Assembly (NCBI RefSeq): GCF_016907675.1
Contig: NZ_JAFBCJ010000001.1
Span: 4,898,001 to 4,962,000, forward strand
DNA from: Geodermatophilus bullaregiensis
GTDB taxonomy: Bacteria > Actinomycetota > Actinomycetes > Mycobacteriales > Geodermatophilaceae
Length of the DNA: 64,000 bases
Direction of reading: 5' to 3'
The notes under the pieces were generated by a model that worked only from the letters and a program-made list of their open reading frames with translations, made no database searches and had not been told where the DNA came from. The translations under genes and the position numbers were made by a program. Of this stretch, positions 8,312-16,290 are shown piece by piece (positions within the stretch are counted from its first letter, which is position 1; each line of letters opens with the position of its first letter).

Positions 8312-8980
8312 ATGACGGCCGCCGCCGCGACGGCGGCCGTCGCCGTCGTCGCCGCCCCGTCACCGGCGCTGGCCGGTGACCTGTTCTTCTCGAAGAGCTC
8401 GGGCACCCAGGTCTCCACCACCTGGCTCGAGGTCGGCGAGCTGCCGCCGGCCGCCGACGCTCCGGGCAACGCCCACTTCGGCGAGCTGTGGGCCGAGGAC
8501 CTCGGCAACGGCCGCGCCCGGGTGTTCGGCACCGTGCACGACGTCCAGTGCGAGGTCGGCACGGCGCCGTACCTGCCCGGTGGTGGCGGTCACGGCGAGC
8601 CGGCACCCGAGGACGGTCCCTGCCGGTTCCTCGGCGTTCGTCTCCTCGACGGCGGGCAGGTCACCCTGACGATCGACGAGAAGCTCACCACGGCACGGCT
8701 GACCGGCACGCTCGCGGTCGGCAGCGGGCACGGCGAGTCGACGGGTACCCCGGCGGTCGACATCACCTGGACCGGCGTCGGCGCCACCTACACCGACCGG
8801 GAGAGCGGCACCACCGTCGACGAGTACGGGACCTGGACCTACCGGTACGACGTCACCGGCCGGGACGCCGTCGTCACGCGCGGCAGCGCGATCGGGCCGA
8901 TGGTCTTCGACGACGAGCCCGGCGAGTCCTCCGAGTCGACGATCGGCAGGTACCGCTCCTCGGACCGCCAGCGCTCCTGA
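8312..8980 (+). CDS. Secreted protein of unknown function
   Basis: The frame encodes 222 residues beginning with a hydrophobic Ala/Val stretch that ends 'SPALAGDLFF', a typical signal-peptidase I site. The mature part is beta-rich with two cysteines ('DVQCEVG' and 'GPCRFLG') that could form a disulfide, and an acidic, Ser-rich tail. I do not recognise a family. The ATG at 8312 has no ribosome-binding site. A strong GAGAAGG (8274-8280) instead faces the in-frame codon GGG at 8285, from which the reading frame runs 'STSTPRRL' into the hydrophobic stretch, giving a complete n-region. The true start may therefore have been lost or miscalled there. Confidence 0.6.
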   Translation: MTAAAATAAVAVVAAPSPALAGDLFFSKSSGTQVSTTWLEVGELPPAADAPGNAHFGELWAEDLGNGRARVFGTVHDVQCEVGTAPYLPGGGGHGEPAPEDGPCRFLGVRLLDGGQVTLTIDEKLTTARLTGTLAVGSGHGESTGTPAVDITWTGVGATYTDRESGTTVDEYGTWTYRYDVTGRDAVVTRGSAIGPMVFDDEPGESSESTIGRYRSSDRQRS

Positions 8981-9059
8981 TCGACCGTCCCGCCGGGCTG
9001 CTCCGCCACGGCCCGGCGGGACGGGCCTCCCCGGTCGGACCGCGACCCGTCCGGCCGGG

Positions 9060-9408
9060 GCCCAGGAGGCGACCGGGGCGCCGCCGAAGCCGATCTCGTT
9101 GCCGTCCGGGTCCCGGTAGGTGACCTTGCGGACGCCGTTGTCATACGTCTCCCGGAGCGCGGGCTCGACGCCGCGGGCGCTCATCGCCGCGACCCGCGCG
9201 TCGAGGTCGCCGACGACGAGCGTGTGCATCGCGTGCCCGGCGTGCTCGGGCCGCAGCTCGGTGTGGACGTACCGGTGCTCGGCGACCTCCCACACCGCCT
9301 CGACGTCGTCGGGCAGGAAGACCGGCGGCGATCCGAACGACCGCTCGTACCAGGCCAGGGCGCGCGCGTGGACGCGGACGGGGACGCCGCGAACAGGTCG
9401 ACAGCCAC
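9060..9408 (-). pseudogene. Frameshifted glyoxalase/VOC-family protein
   Basis: From GTG 9408 the first seven codons read 'VAVDLFA'; the frame then breaks and resumes one base off as 'GVPVRVHARALAWYERSFG', continuing with 'AEHRYVHTELRPEHAGHA', 'VRKVTYRDPDGNEIGFGGAP', the metal-binding His/Glu pattern of the VOC superfamily. One G appears to be missing around 9387-9388 in the run GCGGCG. No stop codon follows the conserved end (about 9071); the frame stays open antisense to the neighbouring gene. It could be a real indel mutation or a sequencing error. Intact relatives are about 115-125 residues, which matches the span here. Confidence 0.7.
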
Positions 9409-9449
9409 GGCCGGACGCCCACGGGTGTGCACCGCAGCCAGGCAGGGCG

Positions 9450-9791
9450 TCACTCCTCGCGGAGGACCAGCCAGCTGTCCCGTCCCCACAGCTGCGTGAG
9501 CGCCGAGGTCGCGCTGCCGGCCGGCTGCACGGTCAGGTGCGCCGTGGCACCGGCGGCCACCTCGACCTGCACGAGCGGGCTCCCCGACCAGTCGATGACC
9601 GCCCTGACGGAGTGCCGTCCGGGCGCCACGGGGAGTTCGACCTGCTCGCCCCGGGCGACCGTGCCGGCCCGGACGCCGTCGACCTCGATGACGTAGGAGC
9701 GCCACCGGTCCCGGTACCCACCCCCGGGACGGCGGACCACGATGCGCGCGGCCGGCTCCACGACACGATGGTGGACGGCGGGGCCGGCCAC
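9450..9791 (-). CDS. Small beta-rich protein of unknown function
   Basis: The protein has 113 residues from GTG 9791, with GGGGGGA seven bases upstream. It contains 'ARIVVRRPGGGYRDRWRSYVIEVDGVR', then 'GEQVELPVAPGRHSVRAVIDW' and a further strand pair ending 'LVLREE'. The GRHSV motif after a Pro is typical of small immunoglobulin-like or PEGA-like modules. No signal peptide or membrane segment is seen. I do not assign a function. It diverges from the flavodoxin-like reductase at 9851. Confidence 0.6.
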   Translation of the reverse strand: MAGPAVHHRVVEPAARIVVRRPGGGYRDRWRSYVIEVDGVRAGTVARGEQVELPVAPGRHSVRAVIDWSGSPLVQVEVAAGATAHLTVQPAGSATSALTQLWGRDSWLVLREE

Positions 9792-9850
9792 CGGGTCCCC
9801 CCGGCGGTGCCGTTCACCCGACCGTGTCGCCGCCCGGGGAGGATGGCGGC

Positions 9851-10291
9851 GTGCCCCGCCTGCTCGTCGTCCACCACACGCCCTCGCCGAACCTGCAAGC
9901 GGTGCTCGAGGCGGTCCGCGAGGGCGCGGCGATGGTGGAGGAGGTCGAGCTGGAGGTGCGCCCGGCGCTGTCGGCCGGGCCGGCCGACCTGCTCGCCGCC
10001 GACGGCGTGCTGCTCGGGACGCCGGCCAACATCGGCTACATGTCCGGGGCGCTCAAGCACTTCTTCGACACCGTCTACTACCCGTGCCTGGACGCCACCG
10101 TCGGCCTGCCGTACGGCGTGTACGTGCACGGCGGCGACGACACCGCCGGGGCGCTGCGGGCCATCGCCACCATCACCGGCGCGCTCCGGTGGAAGCAGGT
10201 GGCCGCGCCGCTCAGTCTGACCGGCGCGCCGTCGACGGAGGACCTGGAGGCCGCCCGGGAACTCGCCGCGACGGTCGCGGTGAGCCTGTAG
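9851..10291 (+). CDS. Flavodoxin-like NAD(P)H-dependent oxidoreductase
   Basis: This 146-residue protein starts 'PRLLVVHHTPSPNLQAVLEAV', the first strand and FMN phosphate-binding loop of the flavodoxin fold, and has 'LLGTPANIGYMSGALKHFFD' near residue 60-75, the FMN ring-binding loop found in NADPH-dependent FMN reductases and WrbA relatives. It should bind FMN and carry out a quinone or flavin reduction in the cytosol. The GTG at 9851 is chosen because GGAGG lies about eight bases upstream and the next frame position is the conserved first strand. It lies 25 bases upstream of the CoA-disulfide-reductase-like gene on the same strand. Confidence 0.8.
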   Translation: MPRLLVVHHTPSPNLQAVLEAVREGAAMVEEVELEVRPALSAGPADLLAADGVLLGTPANIGYMSGALKHFFDTVYYPCLDATVGLPYGVYVHGGDDTAGALRAIATITGALRWKQVAAPLSLTGAPSTEDLEAARELAATVAVSL

Positions 10292-10303
10292 CCCCACGGG
10301 GCC

Positions 10304-10309
10304 TAGCCT
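10304..10309 (+). promoter_or_regulatory. -10 box for leaderless oxidoreductase mRNA
   Basis: TAGCCT lies seven bases before the GTG at 10317, the geometry expected for a leaderless transcript; no convincing -35 box or Shine-Dalgarno is present. The gene could thus be transcribed separately from the upstream flavodoxin-like gene. Confidence 0.45.
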
Positions 10310-10316
10310 CCCCAGG

Positions 10317-11690
10317 GTGAGCAAGCGCCTCGTCGTCATCGGAGGGGACGCCGCCGGCGGCAGCGCGGCGTCCCAGGCCAAGAAGCGCACGCCCGAGCTC
10401 GACGTCGTCCTGTTCGAGCGCGGCCGGGCGACGTCGTACTCCGCGTGCGGCATCCCGTACTGGATCGCCGGGACCGTCCGGAGCGAGGCGCAGCTGGTCG
10501 CCCGCACGCCCGAGCAGCACCGCGCCGCCGGCCTCGACGTGCGGATGCGCACCGAGGTCGTCGGCATCGACACCGACAAGGGCGTCGTCCACTGGCGCGA
10601 CCTCGACGCCGGCACCGAGGGCACCGAGCCCTACGACGACCTGGTCTACGCCACCGGCAGCGTGCCGATGCGCCCGCCGGTCGAGGGCATCGACGCGCAG
10701 GGCGTCTACGGCGTCCAGGTGCTCGACGACGGCGTCGCGCTGCGCGCCGAGCTCGACAGCGGCCGGGTGCAGCGGGTGGTGGTCGTCGGCGGCGGCTACA
10801 TCGGCCTGGAGATCGCCGAGGCCTGCCGGATCCGCGGCTTCGACGTCACCGTCGTCGACATGTCGGCCACGCCGGTCGGCACGTTCGACCCCGACGTCGG
10901 CGAGCACATCGCCGACGCGGTGCGCTGCGAGGGCATCGACCTCGTCCTGTCCGACGGCGTCGCCGGCATCGACGTCGGCCCCGACGGGCGGGCGCGGGCC
11001 GTGGTCACCGCCAGCGGCCGCGAGCTGCCCGCCGACCTCGTCGTCCTCGGGCTCGGGGTGCGGCCCAACGTGGCGCTGGCGAGGGAGGCGGGCATCCCGC
11101 TCGGCACCTCCGGCGGCGTCGCCGTCGACCAGCGGATGCGCACCCAGGTGCCCGGCGTCTGGTCGGCCGGTGACTGCGTCGAGTCGGTGCACCGCCTCTC
11201 GAAGCAGCGGGTGGTGGTGGCGCTGGGCACGCACGCCAACAAGCAGGGCCGGGTGGCCGGCATCAACATCGGCGGCGGCTACGCGACGTTCCCCGGCGTC
11301 ATCGGCACCGCCATCACCAAGATCTGCGCCACCGAGGCCGCCCGCACCGGACTGTCGGAGGCCGAGGCGGAGCGGGCCGGCTACTCGTTCGTCACCGCCG
11401 CCGTCGACTCGACCACCACCGCCGGCTACATGCCGCGGTCGGCGCCGATCCGGGTCAAGATGATCGCCGAGCGACGCAGCGGGCGGCTGCTCGGCGCGCA
11501 GGTGGTCGGCCAGCAGGGCGCCGCCAAGCGGATCGACGCGCTGGCCATCTGCATCTGGAACGAGATGACCGTGGACGAGGTCCTCTCCCTCGACCTCTCC
11601 TACGCCCCGCCGTTCGCGCCGGTGTGGGACCCGGTGCTCATCGCCGCCCGCAAGGCGTTCGAGGCGGTGGAGGCCGACACCCTCCGCTGA
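10317..11690 (+). CDS. CoA-disulfide reductase/NADH oxidase-family flavoprotein
   Basis: The protein has 457 residues. The N-terminal FAD-binding motif is 'VVIGGDAAGGSAA', the redox-active single cysteine lies in 'SYSACGIPYWIAG' (Cys near residue 43), and the NAD-binding motif 'VVVVGGGYIGLEIAEA' is at about 155-170. 'VWSAGDCVES' is the second FAD motif, and the C-terminal dimerisation domain ends 'YAPPFAPVWDPVL'. This is the architecture of CoA-disulfide reductases, persulfide reductases and NADH oxidases/peroxidases of the PNDR family. The substrate cannot be settled from sequence; no rhodanese domain is fused. Start is GTG 10317, supported by the leaderless promoter pattern. Confidence 0.88.
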   Translation: MSKRLVVIGGDAAGGSAASQAKKRTPELDVVLFERGRATSYSACGIPYWIAGTVRSEAQLVARTPEQHRAAGLDVRMRTEVVGIDTDKGVVHWRDLDAGTEGTEPYDDLVYATGSVPMRPPVEGIDAQGVYGVQVLDDGVALRAELDSGRVQRVVVVGGGYIGLEIAEACRIRGFDVTVVDMSATPVGTFDPDVGEHIADAVRCEGIDLVLSDGVAGIDVGPDGRARAVVTASGRELPADLVVLGLGVRPNVALAREAGIPLGTSGGVAVDQRMRTQVPGVWSAGDCVESVHRLSKQRVVVALGTHANKQGRVAGINIGGGYATFPGVIGTAITKICATEAARTGLSEAEAERAGYSFVTAAVDSTTTAGYMPRSAPIRVKMIAERRSGRLLGAQVVGQQGAAKRIDALAICIWNEMTVDEVLSLDLSYAPPFAPVWDPVLIAARKAFEAVEADTLR

Positions 11691-11832
11691 CACCGGGGTG
11701 CACCAGGCGTCACCACCCGGCGTCCTGGCCGGCGGAACGGGCGGGGACTCCTTGACCGCTCCGGTGGACACGGCAGAGCGTCCCCGTCCCGGGCGGGCGC
11801 TCCGCCCGCTCCTGTCCCGGGGGAGGGACGCC

Positions 11833-12297
11833 ATGCCGCACCTGCTGCCGGAGTTCGAGTACCACGCCGACCTCGAGCCCCACTCGATCGGGCCGGGTCC
11901 CTTCGGGAACCGCATGGAGGGGACGATCACCGGCGGTGAGGTCCGGGGTGAGCGGTTGAAGGGCCGGTTCGTCGGCGCCGGCGCCGACTGGCTGCTGGTG
12001 GGCTCGGACGGGTTCGGCCGCCTGGACGTGCGGGCCACGATCCAGACGGTGGACGGCGCCCACGTCTACGTCCAGTACCCGGGTCTGCTGGAGCTGACCC
12101 CGGCGATCCTCGCGATCATGGGCGGCGGCGGGACCCCGACGGGGTTCGGCGACCAGTACTTCGTCACGACCCCCCGCCTGGAGACGGGGGACGAGCGCTA
12201 CTCCTGGGTCAACCAGACGGTGTTCGTCGGCGAGGGACGCGTCCTGCCGGGGCCGGCGGTCGAGTACCGGGTCTACCGGGTCGCCCGAGGCGGCTAG
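11833..12297 (+). CDS. DUF3237 family protein
   Basis: The protein has 154 residues with the DUF3237 pattern: 'LEPHSIGPGPFGNRMEGTITGGEVRGERLKGRF', 'GADWLLVGSDGFGRLDVRATI' and 'FVTTPRLETGDERYSWVNQTVFVG'. The family is a small beta barrel of unknown function, common in actinobacteria. GGGAGGGA stands just before the ATG; upstream C/G-rich inverted sequences (11780-11830) could pair with that site, but this is only suggestive. The TAG stop overlaps the stop of the convergent aminotransferase gene through a shared CTAG. Confidence 0.85.
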   Translation: MPHLLPEFEYHADLEPHSIGPGPFGNRMEGTITGGEVRGERLKGRFVGAGADWLLVGSDGFGRLDVRATIQTVDGAHVYVQYPGLLELTPAILAIMGGGGTPTGFGDQYFVTTPRLETGDERYSWVNQTVFVGEGRVLPGPAVEYRVYRVARGG

Positions 12298-13451
12298 GTG
12301 CCGCGCCCGGCCAGCGCGGCGCCCATCGCCTCGACGACCCGGACGAGGACCGGCTCCGGGGTGGCGACGTTGAGCCGCACGGCGCCGCGGCCGGCGTCGC
12401 CGCACCGGGCACCGTCGACCAGTGCCACCCCGGCCCGCTGCAGGAAGAACCCGCCCGGCTCGTCGACGTCGAGGCCCTCCAGCCAGGCCAGGTAGGTGCC
12501 CTCCGGCGGGGTGTACCGGACGCCGGGCAGGTGCTCGGCGACCAGTCCGGACAGCAGCCGGCGGCTGCCGTCGAGGGTGGCCAGGGCACCGTCGAGCCAC
12601 TCGCGGCCCTCCGTGTAGGCGGCGACGTTCGCGACGACGCCGAGGGTCGACGCGCCGTGCTCGGCGTGCCCGCCCACCCGGGCCCACCGCTCGGCGTCGG
12701 CGTCGGCGGACAGCACGAGCTGGGCGCACTTGAGGCCCGGCAGGTCCCACGCCTTGGACGCCGACGTCGCGGTGACCGTGTGCCCGGCGGTGAGCTCGCC
12801 CAGGGAGGCGTAGGGCACGTGCCGGTGCGGGCCGAACACCAGCGGCGCGTGGATCTCGTCGGCGAACACCCGCCCGCCGTGCCGGTCGACGACCTCGGCG
12901 ACGGCGAGCATCTCCGCGGGCTCCAGCACCCGGCCGATCGGGTTGTGCGGGTTGCACAGCACCAGCAGCTCGCCGCCGGCCGCGAAGGCGGCGCCGAGCG
13001 CGTCGAGGTCGTAGACGAACCGGACGCCGTCGCGGGCCATCGGCACCTGCAGCACCTCGCGGCCCAGCGCCGGGGGCAGCTCGAGGAAGGGCATGTAGGC
13101 CGGCGTCGGCAGGACGACCGGCGAGCCCGGCGTCGTGAACCAGGTGATCGCCGCCTCCAGGCCCGCGAGCACGTCGGCCAGCGGGCGCACCCGCTCGGGC
13201 GGCACGTCCCAGCCGTAGCGGTCCCGGGCGAAGTCCGCCCACGCCCGGGACAGGTCCGCGGCCAGCCAGTCGGGCAGGTAGCCGAGCAGGCCGCGGTCGA
13301 CCGCGTCGTGCAGCGCGCGGGTGATCGCGGGGGCGTGACCGAGGTCCATCTCGGCCACCCACGCGCCGAGCGCGCCGGGGTACCGCGTCCACTTGAGCCC
13401 GCCGCGCGCCCGCAGCTCGCCGACGATCCCGTCGGCCCCGTCGTCCCTCAC
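12294..13451 (-). CDS. MalY/PatB-type aminotransferase (cystathionine beta-lyase-like)
   Basis: The protein has 385 residues. It is a fold-type I PLP enzyme with 'KWTRYPGALGAWVAEMDLG' at the start, 'LCNPHNPIGRV' in the middle and the PLP lysine in 'TATSASKAWDLPGLKCAQLV'. These are the hallmarks of MalY/PatB C-S lyases, which cleave cystathionine or other cysteine conjugates to pyruvate, ammonia and a thiol. Length is normal for the family. GTG 13451 is preferred because GGAGG lies about seven bases upstream and the homologous N-terminus begins there. It diverges from the diacylglycerol kinase gene (13524) and ends convergently on the DUF3237 gene. Confidence 0.88.
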   Translation of the reverse strand: MRDDGADGIVGELRARGGLKWTRYPGALGAWVAEMDLGHAPAITRALHDAVDRGLLGYLPDWLAADLSRAWADFARDRYGWDVPPERVRPLADVLAGLEAAITWFTTPGSPVVLPTPAYMPFLELPPALGREVLQVPMARDGVRFVYDLDALGAAFAAGGELLVLCNPHNPIGRVLEPAEMLAVAEVVDRHGGRVFADEIHAPLVFGPHRHVPYASLGELTAGHTVTATSASKAWDLPGLKCAQLVLSADADAERWARVGGHAEHGASTLGVVANVAAYTEGREWLDGALATLDGSRRLLSGLVAEHLPGVRYTPPEGTYLAWLEGLDVDEPGGFFLQRAGVALVDGARCGDAGRGAVRLNVATPEPVLVRVVEAMGAALAGRGT

Positions 13452-13523
13452 GTGCCACCTCCGCCGGTCCCTCGATCGGGTCCGATCCTGCCCGCCCTCG
13501 GACCGGCCTGCGACGATCCGCCC

Positions 13524-14425
13524 GTGCGGGTGCTCGTGGTGGTCAACCGGTCGGCCGGCACGGCGGACGACGGCGCGCTGGCGGCGGTCCTGGAGGTGCT
13601 CCGCGACGGTGCCGACGTCGAGGTGGCCGCGACGGCCGGGATCGCCGAGCTGGAGCGGGTCGTGGCCGGGCGCGGCGACCGCCGGCCGGTGGTGGTCGGC
13701 GGCGACGGCTCGGTGCACGCGGCCGTCGCCGCCCTCGACCGCGCCGGCGGCCTCGACCCGGCCCGGCCCATCGGCCTGGTGCCGCTGGGGACGGGCAACG
13801 ACCTGGCGCGCTCGGGCTGCCGCTGGAGCCCGCGGCGGCCGCGCGGGCGGTCCTGTCCGGGCTGCCGCGGGCGCTGGACCTGCTGCGCGACGACGCGGGC
13901 GGGGTCGTCGTCAACGCCGTGCACGCCGGTGTGGGGGCGCAGGCGGGGCTGCGGGCCGAGCGGCTCAAGGACGTGCTGGGCGTGATGGCCTACCCGGTCG
14001 GGGCCGCCGTCGCCGGGGCGACCACCGCTGGGTGGCGGCTGCGGGTCACCGTCGACGGGACGCCGGTCGGCTCCCCGGCGGGCTGGTCCGCCGACGGGGA
14101 CACCGGCGTCCTGATGGCCGGCGTCTGCAACGGCCCCACGATCGGCGGGGGCACCGCGCTCGCGCCGGGTGCCCGGCCCGACGACGGCCTCGCCGACGTC
14201 GTCGTGTGCACCGCGACGGGCCCGGCGGCGCGGGCCGCCTTCGCCGCGGCCCTGGTGGCGGGCCGGCACACCGAGCGCGACGACGTCGCGGTGGTCCGCG
14301 GGCGGGAGGTGTCGGTGTCGGGTGACCCGGTCGAGCTCGACGCCGACGGGGAGCTGCGGTCCGCGGTGGCGGCGCGCACCTGGCGGGTCGAGCCCCGCGC
14401 CTGGTCGGTCCTCGTCCCCGGGTGA
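13524..14425 (+). pseudogene. Diacylglycerol kinase-family gene with a frameshift
   Basis: The first frame reads 'VRVLVVVNRSAGT', 'VVVGGDGSVHAAVAAL' and 'GLVPLGTGNDLARS', the nucleotide-binding GGDG and GTGND motifs of the diacylglycerol/sphingosine kinase catalytic domain. After the Ser codon near 13815 the reading frame shifts by one base and resumes 'GLPLEPAAAARAVLSGLPRALDLL', then 'NAVHAGVGAQAG' through to 'WSVLVPG'. The total length is 902 bases, one short of a multiple of three, so one base is missing. A complete protein would be about 300 residues, normal for DagK/YegS-like kinases. Either the gene is inactivated or the sequence has an error in the TCGGGCTG run. Confidence 0.8.
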
Positions 14426-14432
14426 CCCGCCG

Positions 14433-15449
14433 TCAGCCCCGGGGCGACCAGCCCAGCAGCGGGCCGAGGCGTTCGGCCGTGTCGGTGAGGATCTGCCGGT
14501 AGTCCTCGTCGGTGAGGCTGAACGGCAGCGCGAAGACCACCTCGGTCACCTCGCGGAAGCCGGCGTGGGCGTACAGCGCCTCGGCGATCTGCTCGGACGT
14601 CCCCAGCAGGTCGAGGGCGAACAGCAGCCCCGCCGGGCCCTGCGGGCTGCGGGTGCGCCGGGTGCGCGCCTCGACGTAGGCGGCGTACCTCGCCCGCTGC
14701 TCGGCGGTCGCGGTGTCGGTGGGGATGACGACGAGACCCTGCGAGACCCGCCCGGAGGGGTTCGCCGCCCGGAAGGCCTGCACCTGCCCGGCCTGGATCG
14801 CCGCGAAGTCGGCCGGGCCGCCCTCGGCCTTCACCACGCTGCTGGTCAGGAAGTGCACGCCGGCCTGCCCCGCCCACTGCGCCGAGCGCAGGCTCGCGCC
14901 GCCGTACCAGAGCCGGGCGCGCAGGCCGGGGGAGTGCGGCTGCACCCGGTCGGAGAACTCCTCGACGACGCCCTCGCGGCCGGCGAAGGTGCTCGCGCGC
15001 TCCCCGGCGACCAGCCGCAGCAGCCGCTCGACGCGGGTGTAGGAGAAGTCCTCCGCCTCGGCGGTGTCGGGGTAGAGGGCCTCGCGCACGTCGTCCCAGC
15101 GCATCGGCGGGCCGACGCTGACACCGGGGTGGAGCCGGCCGCCGGAGAGGACGTCGACGGTGGCGAGGTCCTCGGCCAGCCGCAGCGGGTTCTCCCACGC
15201 CAGCGGGGTGACCGCGGTGCCCAGGGCGATCCGCGACGTGCGCTGGGTCAGGGCGGCGAGGACGGCGACCGGCGAGGAGATGCCGTACTGCAGGTGCCGG
15301 TGGCGCAGCCACGCGCTGTCGAACCCGAGCCGCTCGCCGAGCTCCACCACCTGCAGCGTGGTCTCGTGGCCGGGTCCGGGGTCGGCGGGGTCGAACGTCC
15401 CGATGGTCAGGAAGCCGAGCTGCTCCAGGGGCGTGCCGGGGGCGGGCAT
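14433..15449 (-). CDS. LLM-class (luciferase-like) flavin-dependent oxidoreductase
   Basis: The protein has 338 residues with the bacterial luciferase-like TIM barrel: 'LGFLTIGTFDPADPGPG', 'ERLGFDSAWLRHRHLQYGISSPVAVLAAL', 'RIALGTAVTPLAWENPLRLAEDLATVDVLSGGRL'. These are characteristic of FMN- or F420-dependent monooxygenases and reductases of the LLM class. The substrate is unknown. ATG 15449 is chosen because the conserved first strand begins about 12 residues downstream and upstream codons are low-complexity. It ends 8 bases from the convergent diacylglycerol kinase gene. Confidence 0.88.
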   Translation of the reverse strand: MPAPGTPLEQLGFLTIGTFDPADPGPGHETTLQVVELGERLGFDSAWLRHRHLQYGISSPVAVLAALTQRTSRIALGTAVTPLAWENPLRLAEDLATVDVLSGGRLHPGVSVGPPMRWDDVREALYPDTAEAEDFSYTRVERLLRLVAGERASTFAGREGVVEEFSDRVQPHSPGLRARLWYGGASLRSAQWAGQAGVHFLTSSVVKAEGGPADFAAIQAGQVQAFRAANPSGRVSQGLVVIPTDTATAEQRARYAAYVEARTRRTRSPQGPAGLLFALDLLGTSEQIAEALYAHAGFREVTEVVFALPFSLTDEDYRQILTDTAERLGPLLGWSPRG

Positions 15450-15508
15450 GCGCCGATCCTGCCCGCCGCCCGGCCCGCGCCGGCCGGTGCCCCCCGGGTC
15501 CCGCCGGC

Positions 15509-16105
15509 TCAGCGGGGGAGGCGGCCCAGCAGGTGGAACTCCGGGTTCGGCGGGATCGCGGCGAAGTGCGCGAGCCGGTTGGAGAGGGCGAAGAAGGAGG
15601 TGATCGCGCCGACGTCCCACACGTCGTCCTCGGTCAGACCGTGGGCGCGCAGCCGGTCGAGGTCCTCGGCGGTGACCGCCGCGGGGTCGGTGGCCAGGCG
15701 GACGGCGACGTCGAGGACGGCGCGCCGGCGCGGGTCGAGCGGGGCCTTGCGCCAGTCGACGGCGACGAGGTCGGCCAGGTGCGGGTCGCGGGTGCGGATG
15801 CGGGCGATGGCGCCGTGCGCGACGACGCAGTAGGCGCAGTCGTTGGCCGCGCTGGTGACGACGACGATGAGCTCGCGGTCACCGGTGGACAGGCCCGGGG
15901 TGTCCTTGTCCATCAGGGCGTCGTGCAGGGCGAAGAAGGCGCGCGCCTCGGCCGGCCGCCAGGCCAGGGCGGCGAAGACGTTGGGGAGGAACCCGGAGCG
16001 CTCCTGGACGTCGGCGTAGCGCTCGGCGAGGTCGGCGGGCAGGTCGGCCGGGTCGGCGACGGGGAAGCGGCTGACCGGGGTCGGCCGGGGCGTGTCGGTG
16101 GTCAC
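15509..16105 (-). CDS. Peroxidase-related AhpD/carboxymuconolactone decarboxylase-like protein
   Basis: The protein has 198 residues. It contains 'SGFLPNVFAALAWRPAEARAF', the 'NDCAYCVVAHGAI' motif with the CxxC pair and downstream His typical of AhpD-like alkylhydroperoxidases, and the C-terminal 'DDVWDVGAITSFFALSNRLAHF' helix of the 'uncharacterized peroxidase-related' subfamily. Such proteins use the two cysteines in thiol-dependent peroxide reduction. The GTG at 16105 gives a normal-length protein. It runs in the same direction as the LLM oxidoreductase, 59 bases upstream of it. Confidence 0.88.
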   Translation of the reverse strand: MTTDTPRPTPVSRFPVADPADLPADLAERYADVQERSGFLPNVFAALAWRPAEARAFFALHDALMDKDTPGLSTGDRELIVVVTSAANDCAYCVVAHGAIARIRTRDPHLADLVAVDWRKAPLDPRRRAVLDVAVRLATDPAAVTAEDLDRLRAHGLTEDDVWDVGAITSFFALSNRLAHFAAIPPNPEFHLLGRLPR

Positions 16106-16290
16106 GGGGGCAGCCTGCCCCGCGGGCGGCCGCCGCGGCAGCCCGGCGCGGCGGGCGTGCGGGCGGCCGCGGGCACGCTCGGCCGCGCGGATCCGGTCGG
16201 GACGGCGACAGGGCCACCTCCCCCACCCGGTCCTGCTCCGGGACCGCCGGTGCTCGCCTGCGTCGGGAGAGCCCCACGCCGCCGGAGCGG
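16106..16290. other. Intergenic region without recognised features
   Basis: The 185 bases between the AhpD-like gene start and the stop of the regulator gene are very GC-rich. I see no convincing promoter box, terminator hairpin or small gene here, although a promoter for the AhpD-like gene must be somewhere in it. Confidence 0.4.

Noticed and set aside
11700..11832. RNA hairpin sequestering the ribosome-binding site of the DUF3237 gene
   Set aside because: The C/G-rich repeats could pair with GGGAGGG, but alternative pairings are equally likely in such GC-rich sequence.
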